A stretch of 64,000 nt of DNA, taken from contig NZ_CAJKOX010000001.1 in NCBI RefSeq assembly GCF_905201705.1, positions 107,467 through 171,466 on the forward strand. The letters run 5' to 3'. The notes beneath the pieces are model-generated. The model had not been told where the DNA came from, searched no databases, and worked only from the letters and a program-made list of their open reading frames with translations. Each line of letters opens with the position of its first letter. The first letter of the stretch is position 1. Below are positions 18,214-26,365 of the stretch, piece by piece. The DNA is from an uncultured Marvinbryantia sp. Its GTDB lineage: Bacteria; Bacillota; Clostridia; Lachnospirales; Lachnospiraceae. The translations under genes and the position numbers were made by a program.

Positions 18214-19398
18214 ATGAGAGAGGGATATGATTTTTCCAGCGATCCCCGATTGATCGGGACACACTTTGCAGAACATAATGAGCATTACTACAATGCAGTT
18301 GTTCCGCCGGTTTTTATGAATTCGCTGAATACATTTCAGACGATGGATGCGTATTTTGACGCCGATACAGAGGATCCGAACACGTATGTGTACGGCCGTG
18401 TACAGAATCCCACGGTAAGGATCCTGGAGGACAAGATTGCGGCTTTGGAGCATGGAACCCGCGCTTATGCATTTGCTTCCGGGATGGCAGCGGCAGCGAC
18501 TGCAGTAATGACAGTATGCAGGGCCGGGGACCATATTGTCTGCATCCGCAATGTCTATGGTCCATTGAAGAAATTCACCAACGAATACTGCCGGGAATAT
18601 TTTCAGATGGATGTTACGTTTGTGATGGGCGACGACATACAGGAAATCGAGGAGGCGGTCACAGACCGGACCGCACTGGTGATTTTAGAAAGTCCGGCAT
18701 CTATCATGATGCGCCTGCAGGATATCCGCGCTGTTGTGGGGATCGCCAAAAAGCATGGAGCGATGGTCTATATTGATAATACATACTGTACACCGATTTT
18801 TCAGAATCCTCTGGATCTGGGCGTGGATATTGTTATGCATACGCTGTCCAAATATATTGGAGGACACAGTGATATTATCGGCGGCGTGCTGGTGGCGAAA
18901 GACAAAAAACTGCTGCAGAAGATCTCACATCACCGCGAGCTGTACGGCGGGATTTTGGGACCGATGGAGGCATGGCTTGCCCTGCGCGGCCTGCGCACGC
19001 TGGAGGTAAGGCTGCGTCAGCATGAAAAGACAGCGATGGCAGTGGCGGAGTTTCTGGAAGGACATGAGAAAATTGCCTGTGTACATTATCCGGGGCTGGC
19101 GTCTTTTCCGCAATATGAGCTGATGAAGCGGCAGCAGCGCGGCAACAGCGGATTGATGAGCTTTGAGATAGACGGAAACGTGGAGCAGGCAAAGAAACTG
19201 TGCGAATTGCTGCAGGTATTTCAGATAGGAGTTTCCTGGGGAGGCTTTGAAAGCCTGGCAGAGGTACCGTATGCACGGATGACAGAGGAAGAGACTGCGT
19301 GGCTGGGCGCGCAGGCGAATGTGATCCGTATCCATTGTGGTTTGGAAGGTGAAGATATCCTGATCGCAGATCTGGAACAGGCACTTTCTCAAATATAA
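18214..19398 (+). CDS. Cystathionine gamma-synthase/lyase-like PLP enzyme
   Basis: A 394-residue member of the Cys/Met-metabolism PLP family, which performs gamma or beta elimination or replacement on sulfur amino acids and homoserine esters. Seen: YGRVQNPT near the N-terminus, the SGMAAAATA phosphate site, DNTYCTP, and the PLP lysine in HTLSKYIGGHSD (family usually HSxTKYxxGHSD). The family motif ESPTNP is altered to ESPASI. It begins the operon controlled by the GntR operator and is followed 16 bases later by a sugar-type binding protein. Its presence with an arabinofuranosidase and ABC importer is odd; the operon may handle a glycosylated amino compound or the enzyme may act on a non-standard substrate. 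The exact reaction cannot be told from sequence. Confidence 0.82.
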   Translation: MREGYDFSSDPRLIGTHFAEHNEHYYNAVVPPVFMNSLNTFQTMDAYFDADTEDPNTYVYGRVQNPTVRILEDKIAALEHGTRAYAFASGMAAAATAVMTVCRAGDHIVCIRNVYGPLKKFTNEYCREYFQMDVTFVMGDDIQEIEEAVTDRTALVILESPASIMMRLQDIRAVVGIAKKHGAMVYIDNTYCTPIFQNPLDLGVDIVMHTLSKYIGGHSDIIGGVLVAKDKKLLQKISHHRELYGGILGPMEAWLALRGLRTLEVRLRQHEKTAMAVAEFLEGHEKIACVHYPGLASFPQYELMKRQQRGNSGLMSFEIDGNVEQAKKLCELLQVFQIGVSWGGFESLAEVPYARMTEEETAWLGAQANVIRIHCGLEGEDILIADLEQALSQI

Positions 19399-19414
19399 AA
19401 AAGGAGGAAAAGAA

Positions 19415-20743
19415 ATGAAGAGAACAAGAAGAACGGTTAGTTTACTGATGTCTGTTGCTATGTGTGCAACGCTGCTTCCGGGTAATGCAGTCAGCGTGGC
19501 GGCTGCAGACGGGGAGGATATTACCATTACCATGGTGGAATCCCTGACAAGCGCGGAAAGAACGGCGATCATCCGTGAGATTGCCGACAAGTATGAGGAG
19601 GAGCATCCGAATATTACCATCGAGATCATTTCTCCTCCTCTTGAGAATGCGGACAACAAAATTACGCAGATGCTGATGAGCGGTTCCGGCTGCGATATCG
19701 TGGAAGCGCGTGATCTTACGATTACTCAGTACGTGAACAATCAGTGGATCCAGCCGATGGATTCGTATCTGGATGCATGGGAGGAGAAGGACACGCTGAC
19801 GGAGGCTGCACAGCAGGCGATCTATAATACCGGGGATGCAGCTTACATGATGCCGTATGGTTTCCTCTGGCGCGGACTGTATGTGCACACAGACTGGTTA
19901 GAGGAAGCCGGAATTGAGACGCCTTCTACCTGGCAGGAAATCTATGACGCGGGCGTGGCGCTGACGGATACCGATGCGAACCGTTACGGCTTTGCCTTCC
20001 GCGGAGCGACGCTTGGCTATATGTATGCCGATACCGTGATCTGGAGCTGGCTTGGTACCGATCAGCTGGCAAGCACAGATGCCGGATATTTCTTAAAGGA
20101 TGGCAATGGCGCGACGATCTTCACTTTGCCGGAAACCAAAGAGGCACTGGAGTTTTACAAGAGCCTGTTTACCGATTGCTCACCGGCAGACTCTATCGCA
20201 TGGGGATTTGCGGAAATGGTACAGGGCTTTATCGGCGGTACGGCGGCAATGCTGATCCAGGATCCGGAGGTAATCTCTTCCTGTGAAGCAGACCTTGAAG
20301 AGGGCACATGGGATCTGGTTCCGTTCCCGACAGGTCCGTCCGGACAGGCTGTATTCCCGAATGGTTTCAGCGGATGGAGCATGACCTCTTTCACGGAGCA
20401 TCCTGATGAGGTGGCGGATTTTATTCTCTATCTGTCGAACGCGGAGAATAATACATATTTCTGCAAAAACTATGCGACGATCCCGATCCATACGACAGCG
20501 GCGGAGATGGACAGCTATTTCGAAGAAAGCCATTTTTCGATCTACATGGATATGGCAAATGACGGCGATACCTATCGTACCTGCTCCGCACCGATGAAGT
20601 ATAATGCGTTTGCCGCTTACAAGAGCGAGGTAGATACCATGTACCAGAAGTGGCTGACAGATGAGATTACGACAGATGAGCTGCTTACCTGGCTGGACGA
20701 TTACTGGACGCAGGCGTATGCAGATGAGGGAGAGAAATTCTAA
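19415..20743 (+). CDS. CUT1-type ABC transporter substrate-binding protein
   Basis: A 442-residue family-1 solute-binding protein: signal peptide (KRTRR, hydrophobic core, end near VSVAAADGED), then the two-lobe fold with EEEHPNITIEII and late PIHTTAAEMD. There is no standard lipobox cysteine at the cleavage site; the only cysteine (SVAMCATLL) lies early in the core without the usual L-A-G-C context. It follows the PLP enzyme and precedes two permeases and a GH127 arabinofuranosidase, so an arabinofuranoside or related oligosaccharide is the likely ligand. A strong ribosome site (AAAGGAGG) precedes ATG 19415. Confidence 0.9.
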   Translation: MKRTRRTVSLLMSVAMCATLLPGNAVSVAAADGEDITITMVESLTSAERTAIIREIADKYEEEHPNITIEIISPPLENADNKITQMLMSGSGCDIVEARDLTITQYVNNQWIQPMDSYLDAWEEKDTLTEAAQQAIYNTGDAAYMMPYGFLWRGLYVHTDWLEEAGIETPSTWQEIYDAGVALTDTDANRYGFAFRGATLGYMYADTVIWSWLGTDQLASTDAGYFLKDGNGATIFTLPETKEALEFYKSLFTDCSPADSIAWGFAEMVQGFIGGTAAMLIQDPEVISSCEADLEEGTWDLVPFPTGPSGQAVFPNGFSGWSMTSFTEHPDEVADFILYLSNAENNTYFCKNYATIPIHTTAAEMDSYFEESHFSIYMDMANDGDTYRTCSAPMKYNAFAAYKSEVDTMYQKWLTDEITTDELLTWLDDYWTQAYADEGEKF

Positions 20744-20798
20744 AGAGAAATCCGGGATTATAAAAAAGTTTCATTAAGGAAAAAGCTTTAAGAGATAT

Positions 20799-20830
20799 GG
20801 GGAAGGGGCATGGTTCCTCTTCCCCGTTTT
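20799..20830 (+). terminator. Stem-loop between binding protein and permease
   Basis: GGGGAAGGGG 20799-20808 pairs imperfectly with CCTCTTCCCC 20816-20825, followed by GTTTT. As in the other importer operons of this window, it would favour binding-protein mRNA over permease mRNA. Confidence 0.6.
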
Positions 20831-20909
20831 GCAGTGGTAGAAGAAGGTCGCAGCCATTTTTGCCGGCATTTCGCTTATGCCGCTGCCTGTGGGAATAAAG
20901 GAGGAGAAT

Positions 20910-21812
20910 ATGAAGCGTAATGCATTGACCAGAAAAAGAAAAAGATTTTGTTTCCTGATGGTACTTCCTGCGATTATTCTGCCGCTGTTGTTTACTTATT
21001 ACCCGATGCTGAAGGGCAGCATGATGGCTTTTCAGAGCTACAATCTGATGGATGTGAGCAATATAAAATGGATTGGGCTGGATAATTTTAAGAAGCTGTT
21101 TACCCAGGGAATCGGCAATAACTTTTATCAGATTTTAGAAAATACGGCCAAATGGGTGCTGATATCCCTCTTTTTTCAGCTGACGATTGGCTTTGGCATG
21201 GCGCTGCTGCTGAAGAAGAAGTTCCGGGGTTCCAGTATTTATCAGGGATTGATCTTCTTCCCCTGGGCAGTATCAGGCTTTGTGATCGGTATTATGTGGC
21301 GGTGGATGTTTAACGGGACGTCCGGCGTTATCAATGACATTCTTATGCGCCTGGGACTTATAGAATCTTCCGTAGGATGGCTTGCGAGCAAGGATACGGC
21401 GCTGCTGTCTTGTATTGTGGCAAATATCTGGTATGGAATACCGTATTTTACGATCATGATCACGGCGGCTCTGCGCGGGATCGATGCGGAATTGTATGAG
21501 GCGGCGGAGGTGGACGGAGCGAATGCCTTTGATAAATTCTTTCATGTGACGGTTCCCTCGATTAAATCCGTACTGCTTCTTACCGTTCTGATGCGGTGCA
21601 TCTGGATCTTTAACTTCCCGGATCTGATTTATTCTATGACACAGGGCGGTCCGGCAGGTTCCTCGCATATTGTGACATCCTATATGATGCAGCTCGTCCA
21701 GAGCCTGGATTATGGTCTGGCATCTGCCGTGGGAGTATTGTCGATTTTGTTTTTGGCATTATTTGCCACTATTTATCTGCTGGTTTCCAATCGTTTGACA
21801 AGGGAGGACTGA
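20910..21812 (+). CDS. Sugar ABC transporter permease (MalF/UgpA type)
   Basis: A 300-residue CUT1 permease with six membrane helices and the EAA loop YEAAEVDGANAFDKFFHVTV. Start 20910 (MKRNALTRK) is chosen since AAAGGAGGAG lies directly before it; an earlier in-frame ATG (20877) has no ribosome site. It pairs with the MalG-type permease that begins 4 bases after its stop. No ATPase gene accompanies it. Confidence 0.9.
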   Translation: MKRNALTRKRKRFCFLMVLPAIILPLLFTYYPMLKGSMMAFQSYNLMDVSNIKWIGLDNFKKLFTQGIGNNFYQILENTAKWVLISLFFQLTIGFGMALLLKKKFRGSSIYQGLIFFPWAVSGFVIGIMWRWMFNGTSGVINDILMRLGLIESSVGWLASKDTALLSCIVANIWYGIPYFTIMITAALRGIDAELYEAAEVDGANAFDKFFHVTVPSIKSVLLLTVLMRCIWIFNFPDLIYSMTQGGPAGSSHIVTSYMMQLVQSLDYGLASAVGVLSILFLALFATIYLLVSNRLTRED

Positions 21813-21816
21813 TCAT

Positions 21817-22661
21817 ATGGATATGAAACAGAAAAGATTGATCGGCAAGGTCGTCAAATTTATGATACTGGGGCTGTTTTTGATCGTTGTGATGTTTCCG
21901 TTTTACTGGATGCTTGTCACATCCCTGAAGGGTTCGCAGGCGGAGATTTATGCTTTTCCGGTTAAGTATCTTCCGGAGAAAATCAGCTGGGTGAATTACG
22001 TGGAAATACTCTGGAAAGGAAATTTTATCGTCTACATGAGAAATTCTCTGGTGGTTTCCACGATCGCGGCATTTTTCGCGAGTATTATAGGGATCTGCGC
22101 GGGATATGTGCTTTCCAGGTTTAAGTTCCGCATGAAAAATCTTCTGCTGCTGTTTTTCCTGATCACACAGATGGTTCCGACTTTTATTATGCTGCCTGCG
22201 CTGTATCAAATGCTGTCCAGTCTCCATATGACTAATAACATCTGGACAATGGCGCTGCTTTATACGAATATGATGATCCCGTTCTCGGTTGTGACGCTCC
22301 GCAGCTTTTTTGACGGAATACCGAACGTATTGGAGGAAGCGGCATGGATCGACGGCTGCGGATACGGACAGGGCCTGGTAAAGATTATCGTGCCGCTGAT
22401 GAAGCCGGGAATAGCAGCGACGTTTATTTTTGCATTTATTAATTCCTGGAATGAGCTTTTCATGGCGATCATGTTTATTGACAAGGATTCCCTGAAGACG
22501 ATTCCGGTTGGATTAAACGGTTTGATCCTGAAATATGATATTAAGTGGGGGGGGAGATGGCGGCGGGAACCATCCTTGCCCTGATCCCCACGATCATTCT
22601 GTTTTCTTTTGCACAAAAGTATATGATAGAAGGTTTGACGGCAGGTTCCGTGAAGGGATGA
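21817..22661 (+). pseudogene. Sugar ABC transporter permease (MalG type), broken at a G8 tract
   Basis: The frame encodes a MalG-like permease through EAA loop LEEAAWIDGCGYGQGLVKII and YDIKW, then meets a run of eight G (22547-22554) and is diverted to GGRWRREPSLP and a stop at 22584. In the other frame the normal C-terminus follows: EMAAGTILALIPTII, FSFAQKYMIEG, LTAGSVKG and TGA at 22659-22661. A tract of six (or nine) G would give an intact protein of about 280 residues. A G8 run could be a replication slip, a sequencing error, or a phase-variable switch. Without the last membrane helix the importer is probably inactive. Confidence 0.8.
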
Positions 22662-22698
22662 TGCGTTATAAAAAATAAAAAAGACGGGAGAGGAATGC

Positions 22699-24645
22699 AT
22701 GCTGGAAAAAAAGATGAAGATGGCAAATCTTGATGCCGTAACGGTAAAGGATGGATTTTGGAAAAATTATATGGAATTGGTGCGCTGCAGGATGATTCCT
22801 TACGAGTGGGAGGCGCTCAATGACAGAGTGGAAGGGGCCGAGCCCAGCTATGGAATGGCAAATTTCCGCGCGGCAGCCGCGGGCGGCGGAACTTTTCGCG
22901 GCAGGGTTTTTCAGGACAGCGACGTCTATAAATGGCTGGAAGCAGTGGCATATTCTTTGATGTGGCATCCGGATGCCCAAATGGAAGCCACTGCGGATGA
23001 AGCGATCGAGATCATTGCTGCAGCACAGCAGCCGGACGGGTATCTGGACACCTATTATATCCTGACGGGAATTGAGAAGCGATTTACCAATGTGATGGAT
23101 AACCATGAGCTTTATATTCTTGGGCATATGACGGAGGCGGCGGTGGCTTATTACCGTGCCACCGGCAAGCGGAAGCTTCTGGATACGGCAATTCGCTATG
23201 TGGATTGCGCAGACCGTAATTTTGGACGCGAGGAAGGCAAGCTTCGCGGATATCCGGGACATGAGGTGGCGGAGATGGCGCTGGTGGAGCTGTATGGGGT
23301 TACGGGAGAAGAACGCCACCTGAAGCTTGCGCAGTATTTTATTGACGAGCGGGGGCAGAAACCGTTGTTTTTTGCCGAAGAGCGGGAACGCTTCCATAAC
23401 GAATATAAATGGAAGGAAAGCTATTTTCAGGATCAGTATTATCAGGCCGGCAAACCGGTGCGGGATCAGGAAAGAGCGGAAGGACATGCGGTGCGTGCCG
23501 TATATCTTTATTCCGGTATGGCGGAAGTGGCAGCAATGACGGAGGATCAGGAGCTGTTTGCGGCTTGCGAGAGGCTTTGGAAAAGCATTGTTGAGAAGCA
23601 GATGTACCTTACCGGAGCGATCGGCTCTTCGGAGTATGGCGAGGCGTTTACTTTTGACTATGATCTGCCAAATGATACGCTGTATGCGGAAACCTGCGCG
23701 TCGATCGGGCTGGTGTTTTTTGCCAGAAGGATGTTTGAGATTACCAGGGACGGTCAATATACGGATATCATGGAGCGCTGCCTTTATAACAGCATCATCA
23801 GCGGTATGTCGCTGGACGGACAAAAGTTCTTTTATGTCAATCCGCTGGAAGTACAGCCGGAGGCGTCCAGGAAGGATTTCTACAAACGCCATGTGGATGT
23901 GCAGCGCCAGAAGTGGTTTGCCTGCGCGTGCTGCCCGCCGAATATCGCAAGACTTTTGGCGTCGCTGGGCGGATATATGTTTGAACAGAGCGAAGATACG
24001 GTGTTTGTAAATCTCTTTGCAGCCGCAGAGCTGCGCACCGGGGTTGGCGGACATCTAAGCACGCTTCATCTGGAAACGGAGTATCCGTGGGATGAAGACA
24101 TCCGCATTCGCATTGAAAATGAGCAGCCGACAGAATTTACCGTGGCAGTGCGCATACCGGCGTGGTGTGAGAACTGGACAGCTTCGGTAAACGGGAGCCG
24201 CTGTCAGGAAACGCCGGAGAAAGGCTATCTGTATTTGCAGCGGACATGGCGGACAGGTGATACCATCGGGATTCATCTGGAAATGCCGGTGAGATGTATG
24301 GCAGCTAATCCGAGGGTGCGTGACGACGTCGGGAAGATGGCGGTGATGCGGGGGCCTTTGGTGTACTGTCTGGAGGAAGCGGATAACGGCGATCAACTGC
24401 AGGAGCTTTACCTGTCGGAGGATGCCGCGTTTACGTTAAAGCGGGAGCCGGAATTTCTGGGCGGTACAGTGACGATCGCGACAGAAGGATGGCGATTGTC
24501 GGAAAATGAGTGGGATGAGCACACGTTATACCGCACATACCGCAAGCCGGTCTATAAAAAACAGACGCTGAAGTTTATTCCCTACTATGCGTGGGCGAAC
24601 CGCTCAGAGGGAGAAATGTCGGTCTGGGTAAGGGTGAAGCAGTAA
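22699..24645 (+). CDS. Beta-L-arabinofuranosidase (glycoside hydrolase family 127)
   Basis: GH127 (formerly DUF1680) enzymes release L-arabinofuranose from beta-linked chains such as those on plant extensins. The 648-residue protein has the alpha/alpha barrel followed by beta domains. Residues corresponding to the zinc site of the Bifidobacterium enzyme are visible: Glu331 and Cys333 in LYAETCAS and the Cys411-Cys412 pair in FACACCPPNIAR, with nearly the same spacing; one of the cysteines acts as nucleophile in characterised members. No signal peptide, so it acts on imported oligosaccharides. It is the last gene of the GntR-controlled operon. Confidence 0.9.
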   Translation: MLEKKMKMANLDAVTVKDGFWKNYMELVRCRMIPYEWEALNDRVEGAEPSYGMANFRAAAAGGGTFRGRVFQDSDVYKWLEAVAYSLMWHPDAQMEATADEAIEIIAAAQQPDGYLDTYYILTGIEKRFTNVMDNHELYILGHMTEAAVAYYRATGKRKLLDTAIRYVDCADRNFGREEGKLRGYPGHEVAEMALVELYGVTGEERHLKLAQYFIDERGQKPLFFAEERERFHNEYKWKESYFQDQYYQAGKPVRDQERAEGHAVRAVYLYSGMAEVAAMTEDQELFAACERLWKSIVEKQMYLTGAIGSSEYGEAFTFDYDLPNDTLYAETCASIGLVFFARRMFEITRDGQYTDIMERCLYNSIISGMSLDGQKFFYVNPLEVQPEASRKDFYKRHVDVQRQKWFACACCPPNIARLLASLGGYMFEQSEDTVFVNLFAAAELRTGVGGHLSTLHLETEYPWDEDIRIRIENEQPTEFTVAVRIPAWCENWTASVNGSRCQETPEKGYLYLQRTWRTGDTIGIHLEMPVRCMAANPRVRDDVGKMAVMRGPLVYCLEEADNGDQLQELYLSEDAAFTLKREPEFLGGTVTIATEGWRLSENEWDEHTLYRTYRKPVYKKQTLKFIPYYAWANRSEGEMSVWVRVKQ

Positions 24646-24648
24646 TTG

Positions 24649-24670
24649 GCGCGCAGCCACTTGACGGAAG
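24649..24670 (+). repeat. 22-bp direct repeat, left copy
   Basis: GCGCGCAGCCACTTGACGGA followed by AG is found again at 25849-25870, exactly 1200 bases away. It begins three bases after the GH127 stop codon. Bases on either side differ, so the repeat is exactly 22 bp. Confidence 0.9.
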
Positions 24671-24718
24671 AAAAAATCGCTACAATGCCTGAAAATATGG
24701 GCAATGTAGCGATTTTTG
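24671..24718 (+). terminator. Bidirectional intrinsic terminator
   Basis: A 13-bp perfect stem (AAAAATCGCTACA 24672-24684, TGTAGCGATTTTT 24705-24717), extended by TGCC/GGCA. A-tracts and T-tracts allow it to end transcription in both directions. Confidence 0.85.
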
Positions 24719-24741
24719 TCGTTGTTATGAAATATAGTAAT

Positions 24742-24882
24742 TTATTCCTTCCCTTTACTTTTTTTCTGAATAGTTTTCATATGCCTTTTAGTAATAAATT
24801 TAAAGTAGGTATCAAAACCACAGATTCCATGCAAAGCATCAGTCAACTTGTCGCGTGTGTAAAGTGAGACAACAACTTTCTT
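24742..24882 (-). pseudogene. C-terminal fragment of an IS transposase
   Basis: On the minus strand, an open frame of 46 residues ending at 24742 reads KKVVVSLYTRDKLTDALHGI, CGFDTYFKFITKRHM and KTIQKKSKGKE. This resembles the C-terminal end of clostridial transposases; I cannot fix the IS family. A stop (24883-24885) cuts it off upstream, so only a remnant is left. The bidirectional terminator at 24671-24718 is at its 3' side. Confidence 0.35.
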
Positions 24883-24975
24883 TCAAGGTGACGGTATATG
24901 ACTAAGAAAACAGATAAGGATAGGGCGTATAGAGATATGCCATCGGTTAATATAGTCACACAGGAGACGCTTAAC

Positions 24976-25656
24976 TTATAACATCTTCTTTTTGATATGT
25001 TTCAAATAATTTTTCTTAAAATCTCTCACGTTGTCGAAAAAATCCAATTCTGATGCTGAGAAAGAGCCTGATTCTGCTTTTTCGGAGAGCAGTTCCAGAG
25101 TGCATATTAAATCGGCTACCTGGAATAATTTGTAGTCCACCGGTTTTACCTTACGGAATTCAACATGTGCGTATAAGGTGCTGAAAACAGATGTCAGTAT
25201 TTTAGTGAGTTCTATCTGCCCATTGTCGTAATATACAATTACGCTATCGAAGCTATTCCAGAAATTTTCATTAGTACGCAGGATTTTGGCGATTTCTTTG
25301 GAAAGCTTTGCTGTCATAGTGATTACGTCGGGGCATTCGCTTTTCCGGATCTTTGCGCATGCGTAGTGGATGTCCAGTTTTCTGCAGAAATGAAACAGAG
25401 CATTGAAAAGACGTTTTCTGTCTTCAACGAGGTCATTTGCATAGACAGATTCCCTGCGAATCAGCGGGCCGGTGTGTACCGCATGCTGGATATATCCAAG
25501 GTTACGCAGATGCTCTTCAAAGCTGCTTATGTTGTTGGAAATATCTATATTTTGGTTATGTAGAACCATAGCGACCAGATAATATGGGGAATGCGCCTCA
25601 TATGGTCCGAAATCGCCGGATTCATCAATGAATACGCTCAGTATTTTTTCTGACAT
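24976..25656 (-). CDS. DUF3800 domain protein
   Basis: A 226-residue protein whose start, MSEKILSVFIDESGDFG, is the DUF3800 signature, followed by YYLVAMVLHN. The later part holds a conserved aspartate (VIVYYDNGQIELTKIL) and VDYKLFQVADLICTLELL, again typical. Start 25656 is chosen because AAGGA lies 5 bases upstream; the longer frame from 25713 has no such site. Members have a predicted RNase H-like fold and turn up in mobile and defence-rich regions, but no biochemical function is established. It lies in a 1.2-kb cassette between direct repeats, preceded on the same strand by a promoter and an apparent small RNA (25716-25797). Confidence 0.85.
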   Translation of the reverse strand: MSEKILSVFIDESGDFGPYEAHSPYYLVAMVLHNQNIDISNNISSFEEHLRNLGYIQHAVHTGPLIRRESVYANDLVEDRKRLFNALFHFCRKLDIHYACAKIRKSECPDVITMTAKLSKEIAKILRTNENFWNSFDSVIVYYDNGQIELTKILTSVFSTLYAHVEFRKVKPVDYKLFQVADLICTLELLSEKAESGSFSASELDFFDNVRDFKKNYLKHIKKKML

Positions 25657-25715
25657 TTTTTTCCTTGGTGGCTTACAAGTTTTTGCACTATAAAATTGGC
25701 TGAAAGGTGACAATA

Positions 25716-25797
25716 AAAATGGCGGGGAAATTCCCCGCCGCTCGGTGGACCAGGGTCTTTCGACCAGCCCAATCAGTGGTGTCCACTGATTTATTCT
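25716..25797 (-). ncRNA. Candidate structured RNA linked to the DUF3800 gene
   Basis: On the minus strand, just after a strong promoter, come in order: a perfect hairpin ATCAGTGG-ACA-CCACTGAT; a GGTC-GAAA-GACC hairpin with a GNRA tetraloop; and a terminator stem GGCGGGGA-ATT-TCCCCGCC followed by ATTTTTATT. GTGGAC of the first hairpin can also pair with GTCCAC beyond the second. The gene follows about 60 bases later. Conserved RNA motifs named after their association with DUF3800 genes have been reported; whether this is one of them needs a covariance search. The GNRA loop exists only on this strand, which supports the orientation. Confidence 0.6.
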
Positions 25798-25803
25798 ATT
25801 TTT

Positions 25804-25832
25804 ATTCTAGCCGAAATATGTGTGCTTGTCAA
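25804..25832 (-). promoter_or_regulatory. Promoter of the DUF3800-associated RNA and gene
   Basis: Read on the minus strand: TTGACA (25832-25827), 17-base spacer, TAGAAT (25809-25804). Transcription should start near 25797. Confidence 0.75.
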
Positions 25833-25848
25833 ACAAAACTTTTTGAAC

Positions 25849-25870
25849 GCGCGCAGCCACTTGACGGAAG
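25849..25870 (+). repeat. 22-bp direct repeat, right copy
   Basis: Identical to 24649-24670. This copy contains the -35 box (TTGACG 25861-25866) of the promoter for the DUF1858 gene, so it is probably the ancestral sequence and the left copy the duplication. Confidence 0.9.
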
Positions 25871-25889
25871 TCAGATTTGGCCTTATAAT
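25861..25889 (+). promoter_or_regulatory. Promoter of the DUF1858 gene
   Basis: TTGACG 25861-25866 and TATAAT 25884-25889, spacing 17, with the -35 inside the right direct repeat. Confidence 0.7.
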
Positions 25890-25931
25890 GAGTTATCAGT
25901 AATTGATAATGAACAATAGGAGGTCACGATC

Positions 25932-26141
25932 ATGGCAAACGTTACGAAAGAAATGCTGATTGGAGAAATTCTCCAGTTGGATCCGAATATGGCGGCAGTA
26001 TTGATGGGAAGCGGAATGCACTGCGTAGGATGCCCGTCCTCACAGATGGAATCCCTCGAAGAGGCTGCGATGGTTCACGGAATCCCGACAGATCTGCTGG
26101 TGGCAAGACTGAACGCATACCTGCAGAGCGTTGGAAAATAA
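25932..26141 (+). CDS. DUF1858 protein (hybrid-cluster/ScdA N-terminal-like)
   Basis: A 69-residue protein with the DUF1858 pattern: a short helical domain and the redox motif HCVGCPSSQMESLEEAA. Such domains occur alone or at the N-terminus of ScdA/RIC iron-cluster repair proteins and hydrid-cluster-associated proteins, and probably carry or sense a redox-active cysteine pair. It has its own promoter and terminator. The next gene is an iron-sulfur aldo/keto reductase, and beyond that lies a decayed second copy of this gene. Confidence 0.88.
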   Translation: MANVTKEMLIGEILQLDPNMAAVLMGSGMHCVGCPSSQMESLEEAAMVHGIPTDLLVARLNAYLQSVGK

Positions 26142-26159
26142 AATAATGGAAATGTGGAG

Positions 26160-26186
26160 CGGCGGGGCAGAGGTCCCGCCGTTTTT
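26160..26186 (+). terminator. Intrinsic terminator after DUF1858
   Basis: CGGCGGG 26160-26166 pairs with CCCGCCG 26175-26181, followed by five T. Confidence 0.85.
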
Positions 26187-26365
26187 GCATGTCTGAAGAT
26201 GCAACTACTCAGCCTTCAAGTTACAGGCTTATGATTTGGCTCGGTCCGTGCCAACCGTGTGACACTGGCATACGGCACCCTGCTGTGCAGGCAAGAATTT
26301 TCTTTACGAAAAGGAACGTTTGGGGTATGATAGAAAAAAAGCGGTTACGACAAAAGAAGGGGGAT

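Noticed and set aside
22666..24054. 462-codon open frame on the minus strand
   Set aside because: It lies wholly opposite the GH127 gene, whose motifs and length are convincing. The antisense frame is rich in His, Arg and Leu, as expected from mirror-image codon use, and has no family features.
24646..24867. 73-codon plus-strand frame starting with TTG after GH127
   Set aside because: Runs through the direct repeat and the terminator stem; no ribosome site or family features. The minus strand of this stretch encodes a transposase remnant instead.
24898..24981. 27-residue plus-strand frame MTKKTDKDRAYRDMPS...
   Set aside because: It has a passable ribosome site but is very short, unrecognised and overlaps the DUF3800 stop; not supportable as a gene.
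25707..25919. 70-codon plus-strand frame
   Set aside because: Opposite the DUF3800-associated RNA and promoter; its sequence reflects hairpins and the direct repeat.
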